This document shows positions 1-9,401 of a stretch of 46,307 nucleotides of DNA, in pieces. The stretch is from assembly GCA_003140235.1 (NCBI GenBank), contig PLJN01000144.1, forward strand, positions 1 to 46,307, written 5' to 3'. Position 1 is the stretch's first letter. Each line of letters opens with the position of its first letter. The translations under genes were made by a program, and so were the position numbers. This stretch comes from Acidobacteriaceae bacterium. Lineage in GTDB: Bacteria; Acidobacteriota; Terriglobia; Terriglobales; Acidobacteriaceae. Under the pieces are notes generated by a model, which was not told the origin of the DNA, searched no databases, and was given only the letters and a program-made list of their open reading frames with translations.

Positions 1-257
<257 letters not shown>

Positions 258-325
258 CTATTCTCCTATCGATGTCTCGCGATGTTCGCGTTATTTCGTT
301 TCAATTACTGACGAGAGGCTTAGAG

Positions 326-640
326 CTATTTGCCCTTTTTGTGATTGGAGCCGCCCAGAATCCCGAGGATTTCTTCCTCGCGGACGATCAACAGCTCTTC
401 GCCGTCAATCTTGATTTCCGTTCCGGCATACTTGCCGAAAAGGACGCGGTCGCCCTCTTTAACTGCCAGAGGAATGGTCTGACCTTTTTCGAATTTCCCG
501 GTCCCTGCCGCGATCACGATGCCCTCCATGGGCTTTTCTTTGGCTGTATCCGGAATAATGATGCCGCCGCGAACGGTTTCCGCCTCTTCTACCCGGCGAA
601 TCACGACGCGATCATGCAGTGGTGTAAGCTTTTGTGCCAT
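326..640 (-). CDS. groES: Co-chaperonin GroES
   Basis: A 104-residue 10-kDa co-chaperonin, the heptameric lid of the GroEL chamber. It opens with [12 protein letters not shown], contains the mobile-loop region around [13 protein letters not shown] and the [20 protein letters not shown] beta-barrel end typical of the family. Length is slightly above the usual 95-100 residues because of a basic tail (SNHKKGK). The ATG at 638-640 (complement) is preceded by AAGGAG about nine bases upstream. It is the first gene of the groES-groL operon; the start codon lies 70 nt from the CIRCE operator, so HrcA repression and heat induction are expected. Confidence 0.98.
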   Translation of the reverse strand: MAQKLTPLHDRVVIRRVEEAETVRGGIIIPDTAKEKPMEGIVIAAGTGKFEKGQTIPLAVKEGDRVLFGKYAGTEIKIDGEELLIVREEEILGILGGSNHKKGK

Positions 641-709
641 GTTTTCTAACTCCTTTCAGAACTGTGTAAAGTGGTTTCAGCTGGTCAAATCTGAGCTCGA
701 AGGGGCCTG

Positions 710-736
710 CTAGCACTCTTTCCCTTTGAGTGCTAA
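710..736 (-). promoter_or_regulatory. CIRCE operator (HrcA binding site)
   Basis: Inverted repeat CTAGCACTC (710-718), nine-base spacer (719-727), GAGTGCTAA (728-736). This matches the CIRCE consensus TTAGCACTC-N9-GAGTGCTAA with one mismatch, at the first base. HrcA binds this element to repress groE and dnaK operons. It overlaps the -10 box by one base and sits where HrcA would block transcription or mask the early transcript. Confidence 0.96.
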
Positions 737-764
737 GTATAAGACGGCCGTGGGAGCCTGTCAA
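736..764 (-). promoter_or_regulatory. Housekeeping-type promoter of groES-groL
   Basis: On the minus strand TTGACA (759-764) is followed by a 17-base spacer and TATACT (736-741). This is a near-perfect sigma-70-type promoter whose -10 box abuts the CIRCE element, the standard arrangement for HrcA-controlled groE operons. No sigma-32-type promoter was seen. Confidence 0.92.
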
Positions 765-1040
765 TAGGTTGAGCGTAAGTCACTAAACTATTATCGTGGA
801 AAAGCTGCCGTCAGGATATTTACTTATCGTCATATCTATTGAAAATAAAGGGCTTAGCCTAACAAGCCTCCGATTGGCTCTTGCTGAAGTCAAAGACGTA
901 CATCCTTGGGCCGTAAGTCCGCTAGGGGACCGGCAGCGGTGGTACCGTGACGTGGCTGCGGCAGCCCGGCTGGCCGCCTTATGTATAATCACTTCCGCTT
1001 TACACCAAAACCATCTCAACCGCTCGACAAGGCCTAAAAA
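765..1040. other. Intergenic region between groES promoter and the S9 peptidase
   Basis: No convincing gene. A plus-strand open frame from about 796 to 1053 has no recognisable family or ribosome-binding site and is probably spurious. A TATAAT hexamer at 984-989 could be the -10 box for the peptidase gene, but no good -35 lies at the right distance. Confidence 0.4.
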
Positions 1041-3422
1041 ATGTCGCCAATGACCGATCAGACTGCTTTCCTTACGCCCCCGAAGCTCACACTCATCTTT
1101 GCTCTCATCATGGCGTGTTGCTTTTCCGCCAGTCCGCTCATGGCGCAGCAACGGGCGCTGACTTCCGCCGACTATTCCCAGGCTGAAAAGTTCATGGGGT
1201 ACAACGCGAATCCTCTGGTGCTGCATAACGTGCAACCCGCGTGGCTTCCCGACGGACGCTTCTGGTATCGCAACACCACGGCGGAAGGCAGCGAGTTTGT
1301 GGTGTTTGATCCGGTCAAGCTGACGCGAGAACCAGCGTTTGATCACGCCAGACTGGCAGCGGCCCTTTCCACTGCCGCCGGCAGGACCTTTGGCGCCGCG
1401 CGTTTGCCTTTCAACGCCATTGAATACTCGGCGGATGGACAATCGGTTTCGTTCAAAATTGGCCCGCGTCGCTGGACTTGCGACGTAAAAGGCAACGCGT
1501 GCGCGGCCAAGTCGGATGCACCCGGAGGCCGCATGGACGTCTTATCGCCCGACGGCAAGCGTGCGGCATTTCTACGCGATTACAACCTATGGGTCCGGGA
1601 CGTGGCCACCGGCAAAGAAATCCAGCTCACCACCGATGGCGTGAAAGATTACGGTTACGCCACGGACAATGCGGGCTGGGTACACAGCGAAGCGGCTGTG
1701 CTGTTGTGGTCGCCCAATTCGAAAAAGATCGCCACCTATCAGCAGGACCAGCGCAAGGTCGGTGACATGTACCTGGTTGACACCAAAGTCGGACATCCCA
1801 CTCTGCAAGCATGGAAATATCCGTTGCCCGGTGACGACGCGGTGACCATGATCGAGCGGGTCATCCTTGACGTAGACACGCGTACGGTTGTCCGGTTGAA
1901 AATTCCTCCTGACCAGCACAGATCAACTCTTTGCGATGACATTAAATGTCGCGACTGGACCGACGTGCAGTGGAGTCCCGACGCCGCCAACCTGGTGTTC
2001 GTGTCCAGTTCGCGCGACCACAAACAGGCCAATGTGCGAGTGGCTAACGCCGCTACCGGCGCCGTGCGCGAAGTCATGGAAGAGAAAGTCGCCACGCAGT
2101 ATGAATCCGGCTGGCGTCACGCGAACTGGCAATTTCTGGCGAACACCAACGAACTGATTTGGTTTTCCGAGCGCGATAACTGGGGGCATCTTTATCTCTA
2201 TGATTTTGCCACCGGCAAGCTGAAGAGCCAGATCACCAGCGGCGATTGGGTCGTGACGGAAATCGAGCGCGTGGATGAGAAGGCACGTGTCGTCTATTTC
2301 CTGGCTACGGGCCGGGAGAAAGGCCGCAATCCTTATTTCCGCCACTTCTACCGCGTAGACCTCAACGGCAGGAACCTGACTCTGCTCACTCCTGAAGACG
2401 GCAACCACGCGGTTGCGATGTCGCCTTCCGGGCAGTTCTTTACCGATACCTATTCCAAGCCTGACGTGCCCCCGGTCACGGTGTTGCGTGATCTGTCCGG
2501 CAAATTGCTGGCCACGGTGGAAAAGGCTGATATCTCGCGCTTGCTGGCCAAAGGATGGCAGCCTCCGATTTCTTTCACGGTAAAAGCCCGCGATGGCGTG
2601 ACTGATCTTTACGGCCTCATGTACAAGCCCACGCATTTCGATCCCACGAAGAAGTATCCGATCATCAATCACATCTATCCCGGGCCGCAGGGCGGAAGCA
2701 TCGGTACCGCGTCGTTTGTGGCGGCGCGCGGCGATTCGCAAAGTCTGGCCGAGTTGGGATTCATCGTGGTGGAGATTGAAGGCATGGGAAACCCTCTGCG
2801 GTCTAAGAAGTTTCATGACGCCTATTTCGGCAACCTGGGTGACAACACCTTACCCGACCAGATCACCGGCATGAAACAGCTTGCGCAGCAGTATTCGTGG
2901 ATTGATTTAGACCGCGCAGGCATCTGGGGACACTCCGGCGGCGGATACGCAACGGCCGATGCCATGTTTCGCTACCCCGATTTCTTTAAGGTGGGAATCT
3001 CGGAATCCGGCAACCACGACAACCGTGAATACGAAGATGATTGGGGAGAGCGGTACCACGGGCTTCTGGAGCGTAAAGCGGACGGCACAACAAACTATGA
3101 TGACCAAGCCAACCAGAACCTCGCCAAGAATCTAAAAGGCCATCTACTGCTGATGCACGGCACACTGGACGACAATGTGCCGCCCAATAACACCTTGCTG
3201 GTGGTGAATGAACTGATCAAAGCCAACAAGGATTTTGATTTGCTGCTGTTACCCAATCGCCGTCATGGCTATGCTGAGCCTTACGTGATTCGCCGCCGCT
3301 GGGACTACTTTGTGCGCTATCTGATGGGCGCGGAACCTCCGCAAGGCTACGAACTAAAACCGCCGCCACCCACCGAGCCGCGCGGCGGGGCAGGGCCGGA
3401 GGAATTGGACGAGGAGATGTAA
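1041..3422 (+). CDS. Exported S9B (DPP IV-like) serine peptidase
   Basis: A 793-residue prolyl-oligopeptidase-superfamily enzyme. Residues 1-35 look like a signal peptide: a hydrophobic stretch KLTLIFALIMACCFSASPLMA, cut after the alanine, so export is likely. A second ATG at 1050 is an alternative start. Residues of about 80-530 form the DPP IV-type beta-propeller and about 560-790 the catalytic alpha/beta hydrolase domain. The triad is visible: Ser632 in GHSGGG, Asp710 in HGTLDDNVP, His742 in NRRHGY. The propeller segment that in human DPP IV carries the Glu-Glu pair anchoring the substrate amino terminus reads W213-V-H-S-E-A, so only one acidic residue remains. Strict dipeptidyl-peptidase activity is therefore uncertain. 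Convergent with the downstream permease gene. Confidence 0.93.
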   Translation: MSPMTDQTAFLTPPKLTLIFALIMACCFSASPLMAQQRALTSADYSQAEKFMGYNANPLVLHNVQPAWLPDGRFWYRNTTAEGSEFVVFDPVKLTREPAFDHARLAAALSTAAGRTFGAARLPFNAIEYSADGQSVSFKIGPRRWTCDVKGNACAAKSDAPGGRMDVLSPDGKRAAFLRDYNLWVRDVATGKEIQLTTDGVKDYGYATDNAGWVHSEAAVLLWSPNSKKIATYQQDQRKVGDMYLVDTKVGHPTLQAWKYPLPGDDAVTMIERVILDVDTRTVVRLKIPPDQHRSTLCDDIKCRDWTDVQWSPDAANLVFVSSSRDHKQANVRVANAATGAVREVMEEKVATQYESGWRHANWQFLANTNELIWFSERDNWGHLYLYDFATGKLKSQITSGDWVVTEIERVDEKARVVYFLATGREKGRNPYFRHFYRVDLNGRNLTLLTPEDGNHAVAMSPSGQFFTDTYSKPDVPPVTVLRDLSGKLLATVEKADISRLLAKGWQPPISFTVKARDGVTDLYGLMYKPTHFDPTKKYPIINHIYPGPQGGSIGTASFVAARGDSQSLAELGFIVVEIEGMGNPLRSKKFHDAYFGNLGDNTLPDQITGMKQLAQQYSWIDLDRAGIWGHSGGGYATADAMFRYPDFFKVGISESGNHDNREYEDDWGERYHGLLERKADGTTNYDDQANQNLAKNLKGHLLLMHGTLDDNVPPNNTLLVVNELIKANKDFDLLLLPNRRHGYAEPYVIRRRWDYFVRYLMGAEPPQGYELKPPPPTEPRGGAGPEELDEEM

Positions 3423-3465
3423 CCTGGCGCGATCGCGCTTGCTGAGTTGCTTGCGTTAGACGGGT

Positions 3466-6153
3466 TTACGATTCCCGTAGCGCCTGCAACGGATCTATGC
3501 GTGATGCTCTTCGCGACGGCACGTACGCGGCGAGCAGTCCACACAGCATCAGCAAGGCGGTAACTGCGGAGAGCGTCCACAAATCACCCGGTTTGACTCC
3601 GTAGAGAAAGCCCGCCAGCAAACGGCCGGAAACATACGCAAGCGTGACGCCAATGGCCGCGCCCGTGACCAGCAGCCAGAACGCCTGCTTCAACAACATC
3701 CGGACAATATCCGGTCGCTGAGCTCCGAGTGCCAGACGTACGCCCAGTTCCTGCGTTCTCTGTGTGACGAGATACGTGAGCAGGCCGTAGAGTCCGGCCA
3801 GCGCCACCAGCAGAGCGGCTCCGGCAAAAAGCTCGAGCAGATGGGCCGCCAGCAACTGGCTGCCCATGGCGTCTTCCACTACCTGGTTCATGGTCAGAAA
3901 GCTGCTGTCTTTGAGATCAGGATTCAGCCCGGCCATGGCCCGCCTCAAGTCAGGGATCAATTGTTCCGGATCGCGAGCAGTGCGTATAGCCAGTTCTACG
4001 TGGACCTGCAAGACGGGTTGGTAAAAACCGTCAGTCGGGCGCATCTGATTGGTGCAGAAATCGATCTCGGGAACGGAGGGTTCATCGATTGCCGTCTGGT
4101 GAAAATCGTCCATCACGCCAACGATGGTAGCCTGGCGGTCTTTGTCGAGTCCCACGCTGAATTTATCAATGATCTCGCCGTTGGGAGAGAACAGCCTGGC
4201 GAAAGCGCGGTTCACTACCGCCACCGGACGCGAATCGGCCGTATCCTGGTCAGTGAAGAAACGGCCCTGATACATTCTGAAGCCCAGCACGTCTTTCAAT
4301 TCTGGACCGGCAGCTTTAAGTTTAGCGTCGATGCGAGTCGGCGGCGCTGTGGATTTTTCGCCGTGGCCCACGTAGAGAGTGATCTCCGGATCAAAACCCT
4401 TGTGCAGAGGCACAATCGTGGTCAGGCTCGCGGACATGACGCCGTTCATTTGCTGCACCCGTTCCAGCAATGGCTTGTAGACGGCGCGGTTTATGTCCTG
4501 GCCGCGGTACTTGTATCGCGGTAGCTTCGGCTGCACGATCAGCACATGCTCCGTGCGAAAGCCTAACGGGACATGGCGTAACGCGAACACAGTGCGCAAG
4601 AGAAGCCCGCATGAAATCAGCAGCACCATCGACAGTCCGATCTCAGCCGCGACAATGGCCTTCTGCAAGCGATGGCGGTTGCGGCTGGCGCCGGCTTGAG
4701 CCGTTCCCTGGCGCAGAGATTGTTCCAACGGCGTCCGCGCGGCCAGCCAGGCGGGAAGCAATCCAAAAAGCAGTGCGCTCAACACCGTTAAGACGAGTAG
4801 CGCGCCGAGCACAGGCAAGTTCGGTGCAAGATGTTCCGGCAGATTCAATCTTGTGCTGAGTGTTCTGCTGAAAACGTGCAGAGCGATTTGCGCCAACGCG
4901 AGTCCGGCTGTTGCGCCCGCCACGCTGAGCACAAGACTTTCCGTAAATAGTTGCCGCACGACCCGCCAGCGGCTGGCGCCGAGAGCGCCACGCACCGCAA
5001 TCTCGCGTTGCCGGGCCATGCCGCGGGCGAGCATCAGGTTGGCCACGTTCGCGCAAGCAATCAGCCAGATCACGACCACGGCTGCCAGCAGCGCGATCAG
5101 CGCGCCCCGCGAGTCTTTTGTCAGGCTGTCTCGATAGGGAGTTAATTCGACCTGCGAGGGAGCGAGTCCGTTGCCCGTCAAGTGTTGATACAGAGGCGCG
5201 AGACCCTGCTGGATGGTGGTCAATTCTGCGGCCGCTGCGGCTCGTCCCCGGTCATTGCGGACGCGGGCAATCGCCTGATATGGCGGAGTTGAAAAATCTC
5301 GAACATGATGTTTTTCCGTAATCGCAATGGGGACCCAGATCTGCGGTACAGTGTCATCCGCGGGAAACACAAAACGCGGCGGCATGACTCCGATAACCGT
5401 GTGGGGAACATCGTTGAGGCTGACTTGCTTTCCCACAATATTGGGATCGCCTTGAAACATGTTCCGCCAAACGGTCTCCCCCAGCACCACGACTTTGCCC
5501 CGGCCGGGGACTTGTTCGTCCGCGACAAACCCGCGGCCCATCATAGGCGGCACGCCGAGCACGGAAAAAATATTGGAACTTACGAGCGGAGCAGAAACGA
5601 ACTGGTCACCGGCCGGGCTCTTGAGATAAACGCCAATCGGGTTGTAATAACCCAAAGAGGCGAGTGTCTGACTGCGCTGCTGCCACACCTCAATGTCGGC
5701 AAATGATTTCCAGGCTGGTGTGCCCTTGCTGTCCCGGGTGGCCAGGCTCATCAATTCATTCGGGTGCGAGTAGGGAAGCCAGCGCAGAAGGGTTGCATCC
5801 ACAATGGAAAACATGGCGGCGTTCGCGCCAATACCCAGAGCAAGAACGACCAGCACGGTCACGGTAAAAGCGGGGCTACGGCGTAATTGGCGCGCAGCGT
5901 AGCGCAGATCGGCATGGAGATCATCCCATAAGCGCAGGCCCACTGCGGACCGCCAGTTTTCTTTATGCGCAACCGAGGATCCCAGCTCCAGCCGCAGGCG
6001 GCGCAAGGCTTCTTCGCGGCTCATTCCGTGGCGCATCAGGTCTTCAGCGGAAGCCTCCATGTGGAAATTCAACTCGGATTCCAGTTCACTTTCCGTACGA
6101 GTGCGCTGGGCCAGACCTTTCCACCAGGAACGCAGTTTCGCTCTCAGGCTCAT
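3466..6153 (-). CDS. ADOP-family MacB/FtsX-like ABC transporter permease
   Basis: An 895-residue membrane protein. Residues 1-90 are the charged, helical 'permease prefix' region found in this family (ESELESELNFHMEA). A first transmembrane helix lies near 96-118, followed by a MacB-type periplasmic domain, an FtsX three-helix block near 380-500, a second periplasmic domain and a second FtsX block at the end (about 770-890, with TQRTQELGVRLALGAQR). This duplicated architecture without its own ATPase is the 'acidobacterial duplicated orphan permease' type. Substrate unknown; relatives are linked to efflux or lipoprotein handling. I chose the ATG at 6151-6153 because it overlaps the padR stop as ATGA and the prefix motif starts there; the frame is open further upstream but inside padR. 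No ATP-binding partner is adjacent. Confidence 0.9.
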   Translation of the reverse strand: MSLRAKLRSWWKGLAQRTRTESELESELNFHMEASAEDLMRHGMSREEALRRLRLELGSSVAHKENWRSAVGLRLWDDLHADLRYAARQLRRSPAFTVTVLVVLALGIGANAAMFSIVDATLLRWLPYSHPNELMSLATRDSKGTPAWKSFADIEVWQQRSQTLASLGYYNPIGVYLKSPAGDQFVSAPLVSSNIFSVLGVPPMMGRGFVADEQVPGRGKVVVLGETVWRNMFQGDPNIVGKQVSLNDVPHTVIGVMPPRFVFPADDTVPQIWVPIAITEKHHVRDFSTPPYQAIARVRNDRGRAAAAAELTTIQQGLAPLYQHLTGNGLAPSQVELTPYRDSLTKDSRGALIALLAAVVVIWLIACANVANLMLARGMARQREIAVRGALGASRWRVVRQLFTESLVLSVAGATAGLALAQIALHVFSRTLSTRLNLPEHLAPNLPVLGALLVLTVLSALLFGLLPAWLAARTPLEQSLRQGTAQAGASRNRHRLQKAIVAAEIGLSMVLLISCGLLLRTVFALRHVPLGFRTEHVLIVQPKLPRYKYRGQDINRAVYKPLLERVQQMNGVMSASLTTIVPLHKGFDPEITLYVGHGEKSTAPPTRIDAKLKAAGPELKDVLGFRMYQGRFFTDQDTADSRPVAVVNRAFARLFSPNGEIIDKFSVGLDKDRQATIVGVMDDFHQTAIDEPSVPEIDFCTNQMRPTDGFYQPVLQVHVELAIRTARDPEQLIPDLRRAMAGLNPDLKDSSFLTMNQVVEDAMGSQLLAAHLLELFAGAALLVALAGLYGLLTYLVTQRTQELGVRLALGAQRPDIVRMLLKQAFWLLVTGAAIGVTLAYVSGRLLAGFLYGVKPGDLWTLSAVTALLMLCGLLAAYVPSRRASRIDPLQALRES

Positions 6154-6491
6154 GCTCCCTCCGGTTTGCGATCCAGGATGCTGCCCATGACCTGCGTCAT
6201 TCGGTTCCAGTTCGCGGTTTCCGCCTGGAGCTTCCGCTTTCCGGATGCGGTGAGTTGGTAGAACTTGGCTTTGCGGTTGTTGTCCGATTCGCCCCACTCG
6301 CTGCGTATCAACCCCTGATGCTCCAGCCGGTACAGCGCGGGATACAGCGACCCTTGCTGGATCTCAAGCTGGTCGCCGGAAATCTGCTGGATGCGCAGCA
6401 GCACGCCGTACCCGTGCAGCGGGCCGAGAGAAACGGCCTTCAGAATCAACATGTCGAGAGTGCCCTGCAGAAGTTCAAGCGGCTTGCCCAA
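6150..6491 (-). CDS. PadR-family transcriptional regulator
   Basis: A 113-residue winged-helix repressor with the PadR signature: LELLQGTLDMLILKAVSLGPLHGYG at the start, IQQGSLYPALYRLEHQGLI as recognition helix and wing, and a C-terminal dimerisation helix (TASGKRKLQAETANWNRM). I chose the TTG at 6489-6491 (complement) because a strong AGGAGGAAG ribosome-binding site lies just upstream and the family fold begins there; the upstream extension is promoter DNA. The stop overlaps the permease start by ATGA, so the two are translationally coupled. A promoter and palindromic operator directly upstream suggest autoregulation of the padR-permease operon. Confidence 0.93.
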   Translation of the reverse strand: MGKPLELLQGTLDMLILKAVSLGPLHGYGVLLRIQQISGDQLEIQQGSLYPALYRLEHQGLIRSEWGESDNNRKAKFYQLTASGKRKLQAETANWNRMTQVMGSILDRKPEGA

Positions 6492-6499
6492 GGTCTTCC

Positions 6500-6516
6500 T
6501 CCTAGATGGTCTAGGA
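6500..6516. promoter_or_regulatory. Palindromic operator of the padR-permease operon
   Basis: A perfect inverted repeat TCCTAGA-TGG-TCTAGGA. A third copy of the half-site, TCCTAGA, lies at 6531-6537 inside the promoter spacer. The palindrome touches the -10 box (6516-6521) and overlaps the padR ribosome-binding site (about 6495-6503), so it covers the expected transcription start. Its position fits a PadR autorepression site; binding is inferred. Confidence 0.8.
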
Positions 6517-6544
6517 AGATAGCAAGCTACTCCTAGATTGTCAA
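6516..6544 (-). promoter_or_regulatory. Promoter of padR-permease operon
   Basis: On the minus strand TTGACA (6539-6544), 17-base spacer, TATCTT (6516-6521). The spacer contains one TCTAGGA half-site and the -10 box touches the palindromic operator. Confidence 0.85.
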
Positions 6545-6626
6545 GGAGAAGAGAACAAAACGACATCGCAGGCCCCCGAGTCCAAGGGTTGACTCAGGAG
6601 ATCGAAGAATTAATTCTTGCGAGTGC

Positions 6627-9293
6627 TCAAGCGCGCGCTGGATCAATCTTCTCCGCGTCAACGCCCAGATCTTTCAAAGCGGCCTGAGCTTTTTTCGCGT
6701 CGAACTTACCGTCTCGGGCCAGACGTGAAAGCGCCGCCGCAGCGATAGACTCAGCATTCACTTCGAAGTGGCGGCGGAGATGCTGGCGATTGTCGCTACG
6801 TCCGAAGCCGTCTGTGCCGAGGGCCACCAGTCGTCCGCTGAGCCAGGGTGACAGCTGGTCAGGCACGACCTTCATGAAGTCAGTGGCCGCAATGATGGGG
6901 CCTTTCGCCGATGCCAACGCGGTCGTGATGTATGGCGTCTTCTCAGCCTTCGCTGGATGCAGGCGGTTCCAGCGTTCGGTTTCCAGCGCATCACGGCGGA
7001 GTTGGTTGTAGCTGGTCACGCTCCATACATCGGCTGACACGTTGTACTTCTCGGCGAGAATACTCTGGGCACGCACGGCTTCGTTCAGAATGGAACCGCT
7101 GCCGAACAATTGGACGGTTGCCTTGCCGCCGTCCGCTGCCTTGAATTTGTAGATGCCGCGCAGAATGCCTTCCTCGCAGCCTTTCGGCATTTCCGGCATG
7201 ATGTAGTCTTCGTTGTACGCGGTCAGATAGTAGAAAAGGTCTTCGCGTTCCTGATACATCCGCCGGATGCCATCCTGAACGATGACCGCGATTTCATACA
7301 CATACGCTGGGTCGTAACTGGCGCACGTGGGTACGGTGCTCGAAAGAACCAGGCTGTGTCCATCCAGATGTTGCAGCCCTTCGCCGGCAAGAGTTGTTCT
7401 GCCCGCTGTGCCGCCGATCAGGAAGCCTTTACCACGAGCGTCCGCGAACGCCCAAATGAGGTCGCCGACTCTTTGGAAACCAAACATTGAGTAGAAGGTA
7501 AAGAACGGAATCGTCGGCACATGGTAATTCGCATATGCCGTTCCGGCTGCGGTAAACGATCCCATGGACCCGGCTTCCGTGATGCCTTCTTCCAGCATCT
7601 GCCCATCTTTTGATTCGCGATAATAGAGCAGCATGTCTACATCGTGCGGTTTGTAGAGCTGTCCCTGGCTGGCGTAAATGCCCACTTGGCGGATGATGGA
7701 TTCCATACCGAACGTGCGGCCTTCATCTGGAACAATCGGCACAACGAGTTTGCCGATCGTCGGGTCTTTCATCAGGTGCCGCAGCATGGATACATATCCC
7801 ATGGTGGTGGAGACGGCACGGCCCTTCGAGCCTTCGAGCGATTCGGAAAAAGTACTGAGCGCTGGAGCGTCAAAATTCTTAGCCGGGACATCCCGCGTGG
7901 GAACATAACCGCCGAGTTCCTTTCGGCGCGCCTGCAGGTAGACAATTTCGGGACTGTCGTCCGCTGGTTTGTAGGGTATTCCTTGCTTGGCCTCATTTTC
8001 TGGAATGGGGACTTCAAACTTGGTGACAAAAGCAGCCAGCGCGTCGTCAGTAAGCTTCTTTTCCTGGTGGGTGGCGTTGCGTGCCTGCGCTGATCCCAGG
8101 CCGTAGCCCTTGATCGTCTTCGCCAGGATGACTGTGGGTCCGCCGTTGTGCTCGGCCGCGCGCTTGTATGCGTTGTAAACTTTTTGCGGATCGAGACCGC
8201 CGCGGTTGAGATGCCAGATTTCATCGTCGGTCATGTGTTCGACCAATGCCAGCGTCTCGGGGTACTTGCCAAAAAATTCCTTGCGGACAAAAGCGCCATC
8301 TTTGGCCTTGAAAGCCTGGTACTCGCCGTCCACACATTCTTCCATGCGCTTCATCAGCATGCCGGATTTGTCGCGGGCCAGCAGATCGTCCCATCCGCAG
8401 CCCCAGATGACTTTGATCACGTTCCAGCCGGCGCCACGAAACGCCGATTCCAGTTCGTTGATGATTTTTCCGTTGCCGCGTACCGGGCCGTCCAGCCGCT
8501 GCAGATTGCAATTGACTACGAAGATCAGATTGTCTAGCTTCTCGCGCGAAGCCAGTGAAATGGACCCCATGGCTTCCGGCTCGTCCGTTTCGCCGTCGCC
8601 GACAAACGCCCAGACTTTGCGCGGCGTTTTCTCAATGAGGCCCCGATTTTCCAGGTACTTCATAAAGCGCGCCTGATAGATGGCGTTGAGCGGGCCCAGT
8701 CCCATGGAGACGGTTGGGAACTGCCAAAACTTGGGCATCAGCCAGGGATGCGGATACGACGACAGTGCCGGCGCCCCATGCAGCTCGTGCCGAAAATTCT
8801 CCAACTGCTTCTCGTTGATTCGGCCTTCGAGGAAGGCACGCGCGTAAACTCCGGGCGAAGAGTGGCCCTGAAAATAAACGAAGTCGCCGGGCTGATCGCC
8901 ATACGAAGCGCGGAAGAAATGATTGAACCCGACTTCCAGCAGCGTCGCCAAAGAAGAGTAGGTGGAGATATGGCCGCCGATTCCTGCGTCCTTTTTGTTC
9001 TGGCGATGCACCATGGCCATGGCGTTCCAACGAACCAGGCTCTTGATGCGCCGCTCGAGTAAGCGGTCGCCGGGATAAGGCTCTTCTTCTTCCGGCGGAA
9101 TGGTGTTGACGTAAGGCGTGTTCAACTGGACAGGCAAGTCAACGCCCGCGTGCCGCGCTCGCTCGGTGAGGGCCGCAAGAAGCTGGGCGCCCCGGCTGGG
9201 ACCTTCCTGGTCTACTAACTGGTCAAAAGCCTCAATCCATTCGGACGTTTCCTGGAGATCAGGGTCGGCTGGAATTACAAGTTTGGCGTTCAT
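6627..9293 (-). CDS. aceE: Pyruvate dehydrogenase E1 component, homodimeric type
   Basis: An 888-residue thiamine-diphosphate enzyme that decarboxylates pyruvate and acetylates the lipoyl domain of E2 in the cytoplasmic pyruvate dehydrogenase complex. Length is almost that of the E. coli enzyme (887). The TPP/Mg motif is intact: GDGETDEPEAMG starting at residue 232 and N261 in NCNLQRLDGPVRGN. The AGIGGHIS loop with an active-site histidine is at 103-110. I chose the ATG at 9291-9293 (complement) because PDLQETSEWIEAFDQLV then aligns with the usual E1 amino terminus; an in-frame upstream codon near 9350 would add 19 unconserved residues. No E2 or E3 gene is in the window. It lies 108 nt downstream of an E1-alpha-like gene on the same strand and may share its promoter. 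Confidence 0.96.
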   Translation of the reverse strand: MNAKLVIPADPDLQETSEWIEAFDQLVDQEGPSRGAQLLAALTERARHAGVDLPVQLNTPYVNTIPPEEEEPYPGDRLLERRIKSLVRWNAMAMVHRQNKKDAGIGGHISTYSSLATLLEVGFNHFFRASYGDQPGDFVYFQGHSSPGVYARAFLEGRINEKQLENFRHELHGAPALSSYPHPWLMPKFWQFPTVSMGLGPLNAIYQARFMKYLENRGLIEKTPRKVWAFVGDGETDEPEAMGSISLASREKLDNLIFVVNCNLQRLDGPVRGNGKIINELESAFRGAGWNVIKVIWGCGWDDLLARDKSGMLMKRMEECVDGEYQAFKAKDGAFVRKEFFGKYPETLALVEHMTDDEIWHLNRGGLDPQKVYNAYKRAAEHNGGPTVILAKTIKGYGLGSAQARNATHQEKKLTDDALAAFVTKFEVPIPENEAKQGIPYKPADDSPEIVYLQARRKELGGYVPTRDVPAKNFDAPALSTFSESLEGSKGRAVSTTMGYVSMLRHLMKDPTIGKLVVPIVPDEGRTFGMESIIRQVGIYASQGQLYKPHDVDMLLYYRESKDGQMLEEGITEAGSMGSFTAAGTAYANYHVPTIPFFTFYSMFGFQRVGDLIWAFADARGKGFLIGGTAGRTTLAGEGLQHLDGHSLVLSSTVPTCASYDPAYVYEIAVIVQDGIRRMYQEREDLFYYLTAYNEDYIMPEMPKGCEEGILRGIYKFKAADGGKATVQLFGSGSILNEAVRAQSILAEKYNVSADVWSVTSYNQLRRDALETERWNRLHPAKAEKTPYITTALASAKGPIIAATDFMKVVPDQLSPWLSGRLVALGTDGFGRSDNRQHLRRHFEVNAESIAAAALSRLARDGKFDAKKAQAALKDLGVDAEKIDPARA

Positions 9294-9401
9294 GCTAATA
9301 GTATGCCGCGAATCGGCCCTTTCGTGCCAGTGAATTTGATGTTGTCTCATTCAGGACGGAATCGCTGGTCAGGTGGATTCGACCCAGCCGGGAGCACCGC
9401 A

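Noticed and set aside
796-1053. 85-codon plus-strand frame before the S9 peptidase
   Set aside because: No ribosome-binding site, no recognisable family, composition unlike the neighbouring genes and overlap with the peptidase start.
3427-3438. GCGCGATCGCGC palindrome after the peptidase gene, as a terminator or HIP1-like repeat
   Set aside because: Single short palindrome without a T run; HIP1 is a cyanobacterial dispersed repeat and no second copy was noted here.
6605-6618. AAGAATTAATTCTT palindrome downstream of aceE as terminator
   Set aside because: Perfect but AT-rich, weak hairpin and no clear U tract.
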